A DNA stretch of 64,000 nucleotides from Pseudoalteromonas rubra (GTDB lineage: Bacteria > Pseudomonadota > Gammaproteobacteria > Enterobacterales > Alteromonadaceae): NCBI RefSeq assembly GCF_005887115.1, contig NZ_PNCJ01000046.1:1-64000 (forward strand), written 5' to 3'. The position numbers were made by a program, and so were the translations under genes. The notes below the pieces were generated by a model. It did not search any database. It had not been told where the DNA came from and worked only from the letters and a program-made list of their open reading frames with translations. Shown in pieces: positions 38,312 to 48,807 of the stretch (positions are counted from its first letter, which is position 1; every line of letters starts with the position of its first letter).

Positions 38312-39373
38312 GTGCCTTACGTGCCGATTGCACAACATTTTTATAGTCAGCCTGACGAGGTTGAGCTGGTCAAAGTGAAACTGTTTAAGCAGGTCGCTTA
38401 TTACTGTTTATGCTTACATTTGCTGTTTATTTTTGCCTTCTGGTACAGCCATGTTTATATTCTGGCCATCGCCAATATCGCCAGCGTTGTCGCCTGGGCA
38501 ACAGGTATTTATCTGCTCAACCGGGGCCACAGCCATCTGGCGCTCAGAGTATTTTGTATTGAAGTGACCGCCCATTCCGTGCTGGTTTGCGCCACACTCG
38601 GTATGGACTATGGTTTTCAGTATTACCTGTGGACCATTGCCTGCATGCTACTGCTGGATCTACAATTAAAACTGCGACTCGCCATCACTTTGTCTTTAAG
38701 CTTAATTGTGTTATTTGCAGTCCTGTTTGAGCTTTATGACACGGTAAATACCACCTTTGCATTTCGCGACTACGCCCGCCCCATCCACTTTATCAATGTG
38801 TTTATCTGCGGCCTGCCCATGATTTATGTCATTGGACAAATACGCGAAAGCACCTTTATTCAGCGTCGGCAGCTGGCGACGCTGGCCGCGAGAGATCCGC
38901 TGACTAACTTATTTAACCGCCGTTATGCAAAGGAGCTGATCTTAAGAGCCCATGCCAGTTGTGCACATAATGAACAGCCTCTATGTGTGGTGATGGCCGA
39001 CCTGGATCACTTTAAACAAATCAATGATCAGCTGGGCCATGATATGGGTGACGAAGTACTGCAAACCGTTTCTGATATTCTGCACAAACATGTGACCGAT
39101 CAGGATATTGCCGTGAGGTGGGGCGGAGAGGAGTTTCTGTTAGTGCTGGTCGACTGTAATCTGGATCAGGCGGTGCATCGGCTGGAAACCCTGCGTCAGA
39201 CTCTTGAAATGCAGCGCTTCAACGGCAATGAACTCACCGCAACCATGAGCTTTGGTGTGGCTCTGTGGCATACTGCCCTGCCCTTTTCAGTGGCATTGCA
39301 ATTGGCCGATGACGCGCTATACACCAGTAAAGCACAGGGCCGCAATCGCGTAACCGCAGCCCAGTCCAGTTAG
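38312..39373 (+). CDS. Diguanylate cyclase with membrane sensor (GGDEF)
   Basis: A 353-residue protein with about six membrane helices (residues 25-180) and a C-terminal GGDEF domain with an intact GGEEF signature (RWGGEEFLLVL) and ADLDHFKQIND. The I-site position reads TDQD, lacking Arg, so product inhibition at that site is not expected. It has a GTG start and no good ribosome site. It is convergent with the penicillin acylase gene, with a 4-bp overlap at the stops. It should synthesise c-di-GMP; the input is unknown. Confidence 0.92.
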   Translation: MPYVPIAQHFYSQPDEVELVKVKLFKQVAYYCLCLHLLFIFAFWYSHVYILAIANIASVVAWATGIYLLNRGHSHLALRVFCIEVTAHSVLVCATLGMDYGFQYYLWTIACMLLLDLQLKLRLAITLSLSLIVLFAVLFELYDTVNTTFAFRDYARPIHFINVFICGLPMIYVIGQIRESTFIQRRQLATLAARDPLTNLFNRRYAKELILRAHASCAHNEQPLCVVMADLDHFKQINDQLGHDMGDEVLQTVSDILHKHVTDQDIAVRWGGEEFLLVLVDCNLDQAVHRLETLRQTLEMQRFNGNELTATMSFGVALWHTALPFSVALQLADDALYTSKAQGRNRVTAAQSS

Positions 39374-41661
39374 TTCATGGGAGTAAAGGTAATACGGTGG
39401 CTGATTTTACCCGGTAACAAGGGAACCGCTTCACCCTGAGCATAGCCACTGAACCCAGCCCGATAAAACGGCGACAAGGGATGGCCACTTTGGCCACCAG
39501 CAACGCTCATGATCGCTTTATCAAGGTGCCCGGGCTGAGCAATAAAGCGTTGGGAAGCGCCAAATGCGGGTTTTTGTACTGCCGGCATATAGCTGTCACC
39601 AAACCCAGGGACTACCGGCATATCGAGCAAACCGCTAAGCAGTGGGATCTGTCGGCTAAACGGGTGTTTGACTTCAAGTTGATTCACTCGCCCCCACTGC
39701 CATGCTGCCATGTCGCTTCCTTCAGACTCGCGCAGCTGTGCTTTAGCCGCCTCATATGCTGCCAGCAACAGTGCATCCCAGTCACTATAATTTTGCAACC
39801 ACTGCGAAGGTTGCTGAGATATCAACTGCCACACGGCTGGCTCAAGATATCGTTTGAGAGGCGACAAGCTCCCGTCAACCTGTTGCAGGGTATTTTCTAC
39901 CGGGGAAAACAATACATCGATCGTTTGATCACGAAACCGCCTGACCAGGGTATAGCCGATCGAGTCCGGACAGGCACATGCCTGCCAGTCAGCCAGATAT
40001 GTAAGATCTCGTGAGTAGTACGCTTTACGACTCTCAAGTAGCTCACTCAACAGCTGGTGCCAGGGCATCAAAAAGCGTGCCTCATTATCGAGCTGTAAAC
40101 GCATAAAATCGGCTTCGTTAAACTGGGATTGCGCCTTCAACCGATCACGGATCTGCTGAGCCCGGGCACCCAGTGCGTAGCCCCCATCGCCAAACCGCTG
40201 ATGCTGTTGTGCCGATACAACTCGGGAGTTAGCAGTCCAGATCTTGCCATCCGCGGGATTTTTCACGACCGGCCGATCCACTTCATTCCGTTGCCAGCCA
40301 GCACTGTAGTCCTGACTAATAACAGCCAGATCGCTGGGAGTTTTTCGGGCCGGTACAGCACCGGTCGGCCGCCATGCAGCATTTCCACTTGCATCGACAA
40401 CCACCATATTTTGAACCGGAATAGCGATATGCTCAGCCTGCTGCAGTGCATCATCGACAGACATGGTTTGTTCCAGCCCAGTCAGGCCAAGATTAACCGC
40501 GTAGTTGCGATGTGCTACCCAGCTTAGTGCATACGCTTCCCCCTGGATATGCTTAACCGGTCCGTAGTCACTGAGTGTCAGGGCAAATTCATGACGCTGA
40601 TCACCCGGTAATCGCAGCACTTCTGTGACCTGCCAGGTTTTATCACTATGCGGGTCGAGCTTGATCCAGTCTGCGGTATCCAGATAACCATTGGTGAACC
40701 CCCAGGCAATATGGTCATTACTACCTACAACAATCGCAGGAGCTCCGGGCAAAGTGACACCGGATACCTGCACGGGATTGCCAGCTGCGGTGTTGTAATT
40801 AAGTTGTGCCCGGTACCAGATAGCCGGTGCGTTCAGACCTAAATGCATGTCATCTGATAGCATTGCAGCCCCTGTATCAGTATGCCCCCCGGTTACTGCC
40901 CAGTTATTACTACCATAAATCGGCAACTCCTCAATCTTACGCCATACATCAAACTGAGCAATGTCGCCTAATTTTGGTATCAAAACATCATTTATGCGGA
41001 CTTCACTACCATCAAGTGCAGCCTGATAATTACTAGGTTGAATAATAAAATCCACCATTTCTTTGCCAAGCAAAGACTCAACCAAAATAAGCGACTCATC
41101 TCTTTTTAAGGTACTAGCTTGTAAATCCAGGTACATACTAAAAATAACCAACAGACTGTCTTCTGGCTGCCAGGGTCTAGCATCTGCACCTAACAAGAGG
41201 TATTCAAATCCCTTCACACCGCTTTGTGCTTGTCCTTCATTTACCCCTTGCGAATAACGCGAAAGCAAAGTTTGGTCTGACTTAGGCAGTTGCTGCAAGA
41301 TGCGCTGGCTTAGAGCACGAAACTGGTGAAATCGTAATCCCTTATCAAGTTCAATGGCCGCATCTCCAAATAACTCACTCAGCTCTCCAGCAGCATTTCG
41401 ACGCAGCAAATCCATCTGAAAGAAGCGATCCTGACCATGTGCAAAGCCCAGCGCATAAGCAGCATCATCCCGATTCTGTGCTGTGATCACACTCTGACCC
41501 AGCGCATCACGCTCCAGCGTCAGTGGTGCGCTTATCGCCGTTGACTGCCCCTGCCCATCGAGCGCAGGCAAGCTCAAAGATAAGATCCCGTACACGACCG
41601 CACTGGCTGCCAGTGCCAACAACACTAAGGTCGCTATAGTACGTCTTAACCAAGTCAGCAT
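39370..41661 (-). CDS. Penicillin-acylase-family Ntn hydrolase (possible AHL acylase)
   Basis: A 763-residue protein of the penicillin G acylase family, which is made as a precursor and self-cleaves so that Ser becomes the N-terminal nucleophile. That Ser is S251 in YGSNNWAVTGG, the family signature. An N-terminal membrane or signal segment (about 8-30) directs export. The alpha chain would be about residues 35-250 and the beta chain 251-763, with SDDMHLGLNAPAIWY and ANSRVV motifs. Relatives hydrolyse acyl-homoserine lactones or beta-lactams; substrate cannot be told from sequence. Divergent intergenic space of 285 bp separates it from the hybrid kinase. Confidence 0.93.
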   Translation of the reverse strand: MLTWLRRTIATLVLLALAASAVVYGILSLSLPALDGQGQSTAISAPLTLERDALGQSVITAQNRDDAAYALGFAHGQDRFFQMDLLRRNAAGELSELFGDAAIELDKGLRFHQFRALSQRILQQLPKSDQTLLSRYSQGVNEGQAQSGVKGFEYLLLGADARPWQPEDSLLVIFSMYLDLQASTLKRDESLILVESLLGKEMVDFIIQPSNYQAALDGSEVRINDVLIPKLGDIAQFDVWRKIEELPIYGSNNWAVTGGHTDTGAAMLSDDMHLGLNAPAIWYRAQLNYNTAAGNPVQVSGVTLPGAPAIVVGSNDHIAWGFTNGYLDTADWIKLDPHSDKTWQVTEVLRLPGDQRHEFALTLSDYGPVKHIQGEAYALSWVAHRNYAVNLGLTGLEQTMSVDDALQQAEHIAIPVQNMVVVDASGNAAWRPTGAVPARKTPSDLAVISQDYSAGWQRNEVDRPVVKNPADGKIWTANSRVVSAQQHQRFGDGGYALGARAQQIRDRLKAQSQFNEADFMRLQLDNEARFLMPWHQLLSELLESRKAYYSRDLTYLADWQACACPDSIGYTLVRRFRDQTIDVLFSPVENTLQQVDGSLSPLKRYLEPAVWQLISQQPSQWLQNYSDWDALLLAAYEAAKAQLRESEGSDMAAWQWGRVNQLEVKHPFSRQIPLLSGLLDMPVVPGFGDSYMPAVQKPAFGASQRFIAQPGHLDKAIMSVAGGQSGHPLSPFYRAGFSGYAQGEAVPLLPGKISHRITFTPMN

Positions 41662-41946
41662 ACTCTCTCCTTATTGTGAGTGATTAATGACCTAGCCAGC
41701 TTAGCGCTAAATATCCTTGATTGCATTATCGTATTACATGACAAGTCTGTGAATCCCCGTTGGGACATGCCATTGCCGACGATAAGAAAGCTCCGCTACA
41801 ACAATCACTTTAGTTCGTGCGCTAAGCCACTGTGCGATCGCGATCAACATCGGCAGGATTTTTAGGCATAAATTACCTCGGGTCTTGGCGAGTTTTCATA
41901 CAGACAACTATAGTTAAATGATTCAAGGATACTTTTTCACGTTTAC

Positions 41947-44900
41947 ATGCAGACCATACAAGTGCTGTCGTCAAGGAAAGCTTTTTTAACCCGCTTTATG
42001 GTGGGGGCACTTTTGTTGGTGATTCTGGCTGCAGGCTGGTACATCGATGGCATCAATGAGCGCCGCCTGATAGAGGTTGAGAAAAACCGCACGTTTGAAG
42101 AGCTCAATGTTTATCGCACTCAGATAGAAGGCACATTGGCTGCAAATATTCAGTTGGTTCGGGGGCTCGCCATTGCCCTTGCACCTCAGCCAAATTTGGA
42201 TCAAGCGCAGTTTGAACGCTTTGCTGCTCCCTTGTTCGAGACCAGTAAAGTATTGCGTAATGTGGGGGCGGCACCTGATATGGTGTTGCAAATGGTGTAT
42301 CCGCTCGAGGGAAATGAAAAAGCCATTGGGCTCAATTACCTCACCCACCCACAACAAAAGAAAGACGCGATTAAAGCCAGAGACACGCGCAATATCGTCC
42401 TGGCAGGCCCTTTAGAGCTCATTCAGGGCGGCATGGCGTTGATTGCACGGATCCCTGTATACGTTGACAACGACAATTTCTGGGGGCTTCTTTCGGTCGT
42501 TATTGACATGCCCAAACTATACGAACAAGTGTCACTGAACAAACTCGAAGGTGACTATCTGATAGCGATCCAGGGCCGAAATGGCCTGGGTGACAGCGGT
42601 GAATATTTCTATGGCTCTCCCACCATTCAGGAGCATAACCCACTGGCATTCACCATTCATGTCCCATCGGGTAGCTGGGTAATGTACGCAGCCCCGCGCT
42701 ATGGATGGAAGGCCTCATCAGCCGCCTTATGGCCTTTTCGACTGGCGCTGCTGACCATAGTGATATTCTTCTTCTGTGCATTTTCGTTTTACACGCGCTT
42801 GCTTTCTGAGCTGAAAAATAAAACCAATGCGCTAACCAATATGGGCTCATTGGCCAAAGTGGGCGCCTGGTCGGTTGATCTGGCGTCTCATCAAATCACG
42901 CTGTCCGATGTGACACGCCAAATATTTGCCGTACCATCACACTATCAGCCCACCTGGATGAGTAGTACCGAGTTTTTCAAAGAGGGGCCCCATCGCAAGA
43001 AGTTTCAGGATCATATGAATCAGGCGATCAAGTATGGCAAACCTTTTGAGGATGAATTCATCGTCCAGCCACACAAAGGGCAGGAATGCTGGGTGCTCAT
43101 CAAAGCACAGGCCAAACAGCACAATGGCTGGACTTTACAAGTGTTTGGGTCAGTGCAAAATATCAATGACCGCAAACTGATGGCAATTGAGCATGAAAAA
43201 GTAGCCAGAAATAATGAATTACTGGCCCAACTCAGTACCCATGAGGCCATACTTAATAATCACACCGACCGCGCGCAAGAATTATGTACCGACGCAGTTT
43301 GCCAGGCTGCTCGCGCGTCCCGCGCCAGTATTTGGCTGCTCAGTGACGATCACTCGTTACTATATCCAACCTGTTTCAGCAATACCCGCCGAGACAGCCT
43401 GCAGCACTTCCCGCCCTGGCGCAAGGCGACTTTACCTGGCCTGTTCTCCGCGGTACTGAGCAAGCAAGTTATAGAGGCCAGTACAGCAACCAAACACCCA
43501 ATCACCCGGCCTCTGGCTGATCAATACCTCGATCCGTTTGAGGTCGAAGCTATGCTCATTACACCCATACTGCATCGCGGCGCCGTGTGCGGGATACTCT
43601 GTACTGAATACGGTGATCCATACCCGGACTGGACAGACAGTGACAGACGCTTTGTGCATGCCATTGCCGCTATGCTAGCCAGTTTGTTCAGCGGACAGCA
43701 GCAGCAGCAGGCTAAACGAAAAGCGATCATAGAAAAAGAGCTGGCTGAACAGTCTGCCAAAATTAAAGCTGATTTTCTGGCCAGTATGAGCCACGAGATC
43801 CGCACCCCGATGAACGGTATTATTGGCATGCTGGAGATACTTGGCAATTCGCAACTCACAGACACGCAACAACGTAATCTGTCGCTTGCACAAAGCTCGG
43901 CAGAGTCATTGCTCACTATTATCAACGACATTCTGGATTTCTCTAAAATTGAAGCCGGTAAACTGAATATTGAGCAGATTGAATGTGATCTGATCCAGAT
44001 TATCAGTGACTGTTTTGCAGCCTTTGCACCACGAGCCAATGACCAGCAAACTGAACTCTTTATCGATAGTCGTAATATGCAATATCAGTACGCTAAGACA
44101 GATCCGCACAGGCTCAAACAAGTGCTCAACAACCTGCTTAGCAATGCCGTCAAGTTTACCGAAGGCGGTAAAGTGACCCTGACATGCTATACCGAACGCA
44201 CCAGCGACCAGTCTCGCTTGTGGTGCAGTGTAGAAGACACGGGCATCGGTATTAGCAAGCAACAACTGAGCAAAATTTTTGATTCTTTTACGCAGGCCGA
44301 TCCTTCAACCACACGCAAGTTCGGCGGTACAGGGTTGGGGCTAACCATAGCCAGACAGCTGTGCGAACTTATGGGCGGCGCCCTCAACGCTTACAGCAAA
44401 CCCAGTATTGGGAGCACCTTTACGTTTTATATTGAACTCAGTGATCCACAACCAATCCGGGCGTTGGACGCCAAAAATGACAGCCTGTATGTTATTGATG
44501 CGCACTCACCGTCTGATCTGGCTGCTCGGCATATGCTGGACGCCTGGCATATCCCAACCGAGCACTTTGAGAACGTGACGCAAATGCTGGAGTTTTATAA
44601 CACCAAAGAAGCGCATCAGCCCGCCCTGATCATTGCCACACAAGTGCTCAGCCACTCATCGGACTCTGACATACAGAGCCTGATAAAACTGATAAAAGTA
44701 AAACAACTCAACTATGCTCTGCTATGCCATACTATGCAGGAAACCGAAGCCTGGCCTCAGTTTTCATCGAATAACCTGCTGCTTGCGCCTCTGACCCCGG
44801 CCAACGCCTTATCTTTAGTTAAACGCAAAGAGCCCAAAGCCGCAAAAGTCGTCGAAAACGTCTGTCTGGATGTCGAGATTCTGCTTGTAGAAGACAACAA

Positions 44901-45261
44901 GATAAACCAAACCGTTGCAACCACCCTGCTTGAGAAGCTGGGTGCCCATGTCACCTGCGCACACAATGGTCTGGCGGCGATTGGCCATCTCAAGGTACGA
45001 GAGGAGCCTTATGCGATCATTCTCATGGATTGCCAAATGCCCGAGATGGACGGCTACACAGCCACCAAAGAGATCCGTGCCGGCATTGCGGGCGAACATC
45101 ATCAACAAACACCAATCATTGCCCTGACCGCGAATGCCATGGAGGGTGATGAAGAAAAGTGTCTGGCTGCCGGTATGGACGCCTACCTTAGCAAACCCAT
45201 CAATTTCAATGCACTGAGTAAAATGTTGCAGCGCTGGGTCGATGAAGCCAAAACCTGCTGA
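41947..45261 (+). CDS. CHASE-PAS-GAF hybrid histidine kinase with two receiver-like domains
   Basis: A 1104-residue sensor kinase. A membrane helix (about 15-34), a periplasmic CHASE-like domain (about 50-250) and a second helix (about 262-283) precede a PAS domain (about 300-410) and a GAF domain (about 430-580). HisKA follows with H616 in SMSHEIRTPMNGI, then HATPase with [16 protein letters not shown] and GGTGLG. A degenerate receiver (about 846-955) lacks the phospho-Asp context. A canonical receiver carries D1028 in ILMDCQMPEMDGY. There is no Hpt domain, so a separate one is needed. The signal is unknown; CHASE domains sense small extracellular molecules. Confidence 0.92.
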   Translation: MQTIQVLSSRKAFLTRFMVGALLLVILAAGWYIDGINERRLIEVEKNRTFEELNVYRTQIEGTLAANIQLVRGLAIALAPQPNLDQAQFERFAAPLFETSKVLRNVGAAPDMVLQMVYPLEGNEKAIGLNYLTHPQQKKDAIKARDTRNIVLAGPLELIQGGMALIARIPVYVDNDNFWGLLSVVIDMPKLYEQVSLNKLEGDYLIAIQGRNGLGDSGEYFYGSPTIQEHNPLAFTIHVPSGSWVMYAAPRYGWKASSAALWPFRLALLTIVIFFFCAFSFYTRLLSELKNKTNALTNMGSLAKVGAWSVDLASHQITLSDVTRQIFAVPSHYQPTWMSSTEFFKEGPHRKKFQDHMNQAIKYGKPFEDEFIVQPHKGQECWVLIKAQAKQHNGWTLQVFGSVQNINDRKLMAIEHEKVARNNELLAQLSTHEAILNNHTDRAQELCTDAVCQAARASRASIWLLSDDHSLLYPTCFSNTRRDSLQHFPPWRKATLPGLFSAVLSKQVIEASTATKHPITRPLADQYLDPFEVEAMLITPILHRGAVCGILCTEYGDPYPDWTDSDRRFVHAIAAMLASLFSGQQQQQAKRKAIIEKELAEQSAKIKADFLASMSHEIRTPMNGIIGMLEILGNSQLTDTQQRNLSLAQSSAESLLTIINDILDFSKIEAGKLNIEQIECDLIQIISDCFAAFAPRANDQQTELFIDSRNMQYQYAKTDPHRLKQVLNNLLSNAVKFTEGGKVTLTCYTERTSDQSRLWCSVEDTGIGISKQQLSKIFDSFTQADPSTTRKFGGTGLGLTIARQLCELMGGALNAYSKPSIGSTFTFYIELSDPQPIRALDAKNDSLYVIDAHSPSDLAARHMLDAWHIPTEHFENVTQMLEFYNTKEAHQPALIIATQVLSHSSDSDIQSLIKLIKVKQLNYALLCHTMQETEAWPQFSSNNLLLAPLTPANALSLVKRKEPKAAKVVENVCLDVEILLVEDNKINQTVATTLLEKLGAHVTCAHNGLAAIGHLKVREEPYAIILMDCQMPEMDGYTATKEIRAGIAGEHHQQTPIIALTANAMEGDEEKCLAAGMDAYLSKPINFNALSKMLQRWVDEAKTC

Positions 45262-45391
45262 TACAGCTGACAAAAGTACACTTCATTCATCTGAGGCCAC
45301 TATGCAAGGCCGTTCAAATCGCATAGAGTAAAGTCATGAAAAAACCTGATCTGCTGCGCACCACCAGCAGCACATCTACTAGGGAAGAGAT

Positions 45392-46009
45392 ATGAATTTA
45401 TCCAAGATTGAACAGCGGATCATTGGCTGTCTGCTGGAAAAGCAAACGACAACGCCAGATCAGTACCCACTCTCACTCAATGCCCTGACCAATGCGTGTA
45501 ATCAGAAATCGAACCGAGAGCCGGTGATGTCTGTGACCGAGTCTGACGTACTGGACACCCTGGCTCAGCTTGAACAAAAGCGCATCGTCGTTTGTGACGA
45601 AGGGCTATCCGGCAGGGTAAACAAATACCAACACCGCTTTTGCAATAGCGAATTTGGTAGCCTGAAACTGACCGAACAACAACGCGCCATTGTCTGCTTG
45701 TTGTTGTTACGTGGACCTCAGACTCCGGGAGAATTGCGCACTCGTAGTGGCCGGCTGGCAGAGTTTGCAACGGTTGGCGAAGTTGAGGCTGCACTGAATG
45801 AGCTACAACAACAAGAGCTCGTAATGCGCCTGGCCAGAGAGCCCGGTAAACGAGAATCACGGTACCAACATCTGTTCGGTAACCCAGAGGATGACGAGCA
45901 AACAGCGGTAAGTGCATCAGAGCCGGCCGTGAACCTGGATGAACTGCTGCAGGAAATCGATCAGCTCAAACAGGAGCTACAAACTATCAAGCAGCACCTG
46001 GGTCTGTGA
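45392..46009 (+). CDS. yceH: YceH family protein (DUF480)
   Basis: A 205-residue protein of the YceH/DUF480 family with two tandem winged-helix domains and a C-terminal coiled coil (LDELLQEIDQLKQELQ). The N-terminus IEQRIIGCLLEKQTTTPDQY and the TPGELRTRSGRLAEF motif match closely. Its function is not established. The start has GGGAAGAG upstream. It is followed by nadE in the same direction after 94 bp. Confidence 0.92.
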   Translation: MNLSKIEQRIIGCLLEKQTTTPDQYPLSLNALTNACNQKSNREPVMSVTESDVLDTLAQLEQKRIVVCDEGLSGRVNKYQHRFCNSEFGSLKLTEQQRAIVCLLLLRGPQTPGELRTRSGRLAEFATVGEVEAALNELQQQELVMRLAREPGKRESRYQHLFGNPEDDEQTAVSASEPAVNLDELLQEIDQLKQELQTIKQHLGL

Positions 46010-46103
46010 AAAACAGATCTAATCTTTAATAAATTCAAGTAAACTTAGAACAATCAGACATAATTGGACCAGCCGTAGAATACGGGTGGTAAGAGGAAAC
46101 ACC

Positions 46104-46940
46104 ATGCGTGATGCGATCATCGCTGAAATGAAAGTTCAGCCTACCATTGATGTCGCGGCGGAAGTCGCCCGACGTGTTCAGTTTATTAAACAGACGCTGA
46201 TTTCAGCCCATTGCCATAGCCTGGTTTTGGGGATCAGTGGGGGTGTTGACTCCTCAACCTGTGGCCGTTTGTGTCAGCTGGCCATTGACGAGCTGAATGC
46301 TGAGCAAGGTTGTCAGGGTTATCAGTTTATTGCCATGCGCCTGCCATACGGTACTCAGGCTGACGAAGAAGAAGCGCAGCAGGCGCTGGCGTTTATTCAA
46401 CCCAGCAAACGCTTAACCGTTAATATCAAAGCGGCTGCTGATGCTATGCATGAGCAGGCGCTTCAGGCTATGCAAGACAGTGACACCACAGTGCCCAATG
46501 CAACCCTGGTTGATTTTGTCAAAGGCAATGTCAAAGCCAGACAGCGTATGGTTGCGCAGTATGAAATCGCCGGCCTGACACGAGGCCTGGTGGTTGGGAC
46601 CGACCATAGCGCAGAGAATATTACCGGTTTTTATACCAAGTTTGGCGATGGCGCCTGCGACCTGGCGCCTCTGTTTGGCCTTTCCAAACGACAGGTAAGG
46701 GCTTTAGCCGACCATCTGGGTGCTCCACAGTCACTGGTACATAAAACCCCAACTGCCGATCTGGAATGCGATCGCCCGGGGCTTGCTGATGAGGAAGCAC
46801 TTGGCCTGAGCTATGATGACATTGACGACTTTCTGGAAGGCAAACCTGTCAGTTTGGATGTTGAGCAACTGCTGATCGGTATTTATCTTAAAACACAGCA
46901 CAAGCGTCAACCTATCCCTACCATTTACGACAGTGAATAA
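46104..46940 (+). CDS. nadE: Ammonia-dependent NAD+ synthetase
   Basis: A 278-residue enzyme completing NAD synthesis from nicotinic acid adenine dinucleotide with ATP and ammonia. The ATP pyrophosphatase loop is [12 protein letters not shown], and the [21 protein letters not shown] motif is intact. There is no glutaminase domain. The frame opens at a GTG 18 bp earlier, but ATG at 46104 has AAGAGGA at good spacing and gives the family length (E. coli 275 aa). It is separate from the fol genes by 142 bp. Confidence 0.95.
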   Translation: MRDAIIAEMKVQPTIDVAAEVARRVQFIKQTLISAHCHSLVLGISGGVDSSTCGRLCQLAIDELNAEQGCQGYQFIAMRLPYGTQADEEEAQQALAFIQPSKRLTVNIKAAADAMHEQALQAMQDSDTTVPNATLVDFVKGNVKARQRMVAQYEIAGLTRGLVVGTDHSAENITGFYTKFGDGACDLAPLFGLSKRQVRALADHLGAPQSLVHKTPTADLECDRPGLADEEALGLSYDDIDDFLEGKPVSLDVEQLLIGIYLKTQHKRQPIPTIYDSE

Positions 46941-47082
46941 GTGACAGACGCAACGCCCTGTGATCTGACCCGCGTTATATGACGTACAAAGCCAGACGCA
47001 CAACGCGGGGCTAAACTCGGGCGCTCGCTCTACTGCACGCCCGGCAGCGCACTCTACTCGTTAACTCTGCAAAGAAGGATAC

Positions 47083-47796
47083 ATGCCAATGACATCGCCG
47101 ATTTTGATTACCGGAGCCGCACAACGTGTAGGACTGGCGATGGTTCAGTACTTTGTTGCTGAAGACATCCCTGTGATCATGACATATCGCACAAAACACC
47201 CGGTCATCGATACGCTGACTGAGCAAGGTGTGACTTGTATACAGGCCGACTTTAATCAGCCGGATGCCGTGACAACACTGATCACACAGGTCCAACAGCA
47301 TACTAATGCGTTAAGCGCAGTTATACACAATGCCTCGAGCTGGGACTGTGAAGCCAGTAATCCGGATCACAATGCACTATTCGATGCCATGATGCACATA
47401 CATGCCAAAGTTCCCTATCTGCTTAACTTGGGGCTGGCACCTTTGCTACAAAACCATGAGAGCACAGCTGATATCATCCACATTACAGACTATGTGGTCG
47501 AAAAAGGCAGTCCAAAACACATCGCTTATGCCGCCAGCAAAGCGGCACTGGATAACCTCAGCCGCTCCTTTGCCGCCAAGTATGCACCTAAGATTAAGGT
47601 GAACTCAGTCGCGCCATCGCTGATCATTTTCAACGAGGATGACAGTGAAGAGTATAAGGTCAAGACTCTGAAAAAATCCATCATGGGTATTGAACCAGGC
47701 TGTCGCGAAGTGATCGATGCCGTCGAGTTGCTGCGTAAAAGTAATTACATCACCGGTCGTACCCTGGCCGTTGACGGAGGCCGCCACCTGAAATAG
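47083..47796 (+). CDS. folM: Dihydromonapterin reductase FolM
   Basis: A 237-residue short-chain dehydrogenase reducing dihydromonapterin to tetrahydromonapterin, with dihydrofolate as a weaker substrate. The nucleotide site is [15 protein letters not shown], and the [27 protein letters not shown] (Tyr-x3-Lys) and VDGGRHLK motifs match E. coli FolM. It starts the fol group with folE 35 bp downstream. No canonical Cys residues are needed; nothing is missing. Confidence 0.93.
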   Translation: MPMTSPILITGAAQRVGLAMVQYFVAEDIPVIMTYRTKHPVIDTLTEQGVTCIQADFNQPDAVTTLITQVQQHTNALSAVIHNASSWDCEASNPDHNALFDAMMHIHAKVPYLLNLGLAPLLQNHESTADIIHITDYVVEKGSPKHIAYAASKAALDNLSRSFAAKYAPKIKVNSVAPSLIIFNEDDSEEYKVKTLKKSIMGIEPGCREVIDAVELLRKSNYITGRTLAVDGGRHLK

Positions 47797-47831
47797 CAGG
47801 CCTGAGCGAATCAACTACAGTGAGTTTTATT

Positions 47832-48386
47832 ATGCATGAAGAATTAAAAAGCAGTTTCCAGCAAATCATCACCGCCGTTGGCGAGGACAAAGATCGAGAA
47901 GGGCTGCTTGATACCCCTAAACGTGCAGCCAAGGCCATGGAATACCTGACTCAGGGCTATCGCCAGGAGCTAAGTGATGTGACCAATAATGCCGTGTTTA
48001 GCTCTGATGCGGATGACATGGTTCTCATCCAGGACATCGAGCTTTATTCAATGTGTGAACATCACCTGCTACCCTTTGTGGGTCGTGCACACATCGCTTA
48101 CATTCCCAATGGCAAGGTGTTAGGCTTATCTAAGTTTGCACGCATTGTGGATATGTACGCGCGCCGCTTCCAAATTCAGGAACAATTGACCCACCAGATT
48201 GCGCAGGCAGTCGAAGAGGTTACCGGAGCGCGCGGTGTGGGCGTGGTGATCGAGGCCAAACACATGTGCATGATGATGCGTGGAGTTGAAAAACAAAATT
48301 CGCAGATGCGTACTTCAGTCATGCTGGGTAACTTCCGTGAAGACGCTAAAACACGCAATGAATTCTTACAACTACTAAAACGCTAA
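47832..48386 (+). CDS. folE: GTP cyclohydrolase I FolE
   Basis: A 184-residue enzyme converting GTP to 7,8-dihydroneopterin triphosphate. Zinc-binding Cys and His residues lie in [11 protein letters not shown] and the later Cys in [10 protein letters not shown]. The GTG at 47820 opens the frame; ATG at 47832 ([11 protein letters not shown]) with GTGAG upstream is preferred. It lies 35 bp after folM and 9 bp before folX, so it supplies the substrate of FolX. Confidence 0.96.
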   Translation: MHEELKSSFQQIITAVGEDKDREGLLDTPKRAAKAMEYLTQGYRQELSDVTNNAVFSSDADDMVLIQDIELYSMCEHHLLPFVGRAHIAYIPNGKVLGLSKFARIVDMYARRFQIQEQLTHQIAQAVEEVTGARGVGVVIEAKHMCMMMRGVEKQNSQMRTSVMLGNFREDAKTRNEFLQLLKR

Positions 48387-48395
48387 GGACCGCTT

Positions 48396-48761
48396 ATGCA
48401 CACGGCGATCATCAATATTACCAATCTGAGGTTACGCACTTTTATCGGGTTCAATCCCGAGGAGAGAGAGAAAAAGCAGGATGTTGTGATCAATATCGAG
48501 ATCCACTATCCAGCCGATGCGGAGTGCTTATTTCATGATGAAGTCGGCCATGCACTGAACTACAAAACCATCACCAAAGCCGTGATCGCCAAAGTGGAAG
48601 ACGGCCACTTTCTGCTGCTGGAAAAGCTGGTTGCAGACATTCTGACTGAATGTCACCAGCACCCGGATGTCAGTTATGCCAAAGTAAGAGTCGATAAGCC
48701 ACATGCTCTGCGCTTTGCCGATTCTGTGTCCTTAACACTGGAGTGGCGTAAGCCCATTTAA
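48396..48761 (+). CDS. folX: Dihydroneopterin triphosphate 2'-epimerase FolX
   Basis: A 121-residue member of the dihydroneopterin aldolase/epimerase fold. IINITNLRLRTFIGFNPEER and ALNYKTITKAVI match E. coli FolX (120 aa) rather than FolB. It converts dihydroneopterin triphosphate to dihydromonapterin triphosphate. The folM-folE-folX trio makes tetrahydromonapterin, the pterin cofactor of phenylalanine hydroxylase in pseudomonads; phhA is not in the window. Confidence 0.93.
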   Translation: MHTAIINITNLRLRTFIGFNPEEREKKQDVVINIEIHYPADAECLFHDEVGHALNYKTITKAVIAKVEDGHFLLLEKLVADILTECHQHPDVSYAKVRVDKPHALRFADSVSLTLEWRKPI

Positions 48762-48807
48762 TAGCAATCAGCGTAATTAGATTGGTATTACCTTTTCTGG
48801 CAGCGGG

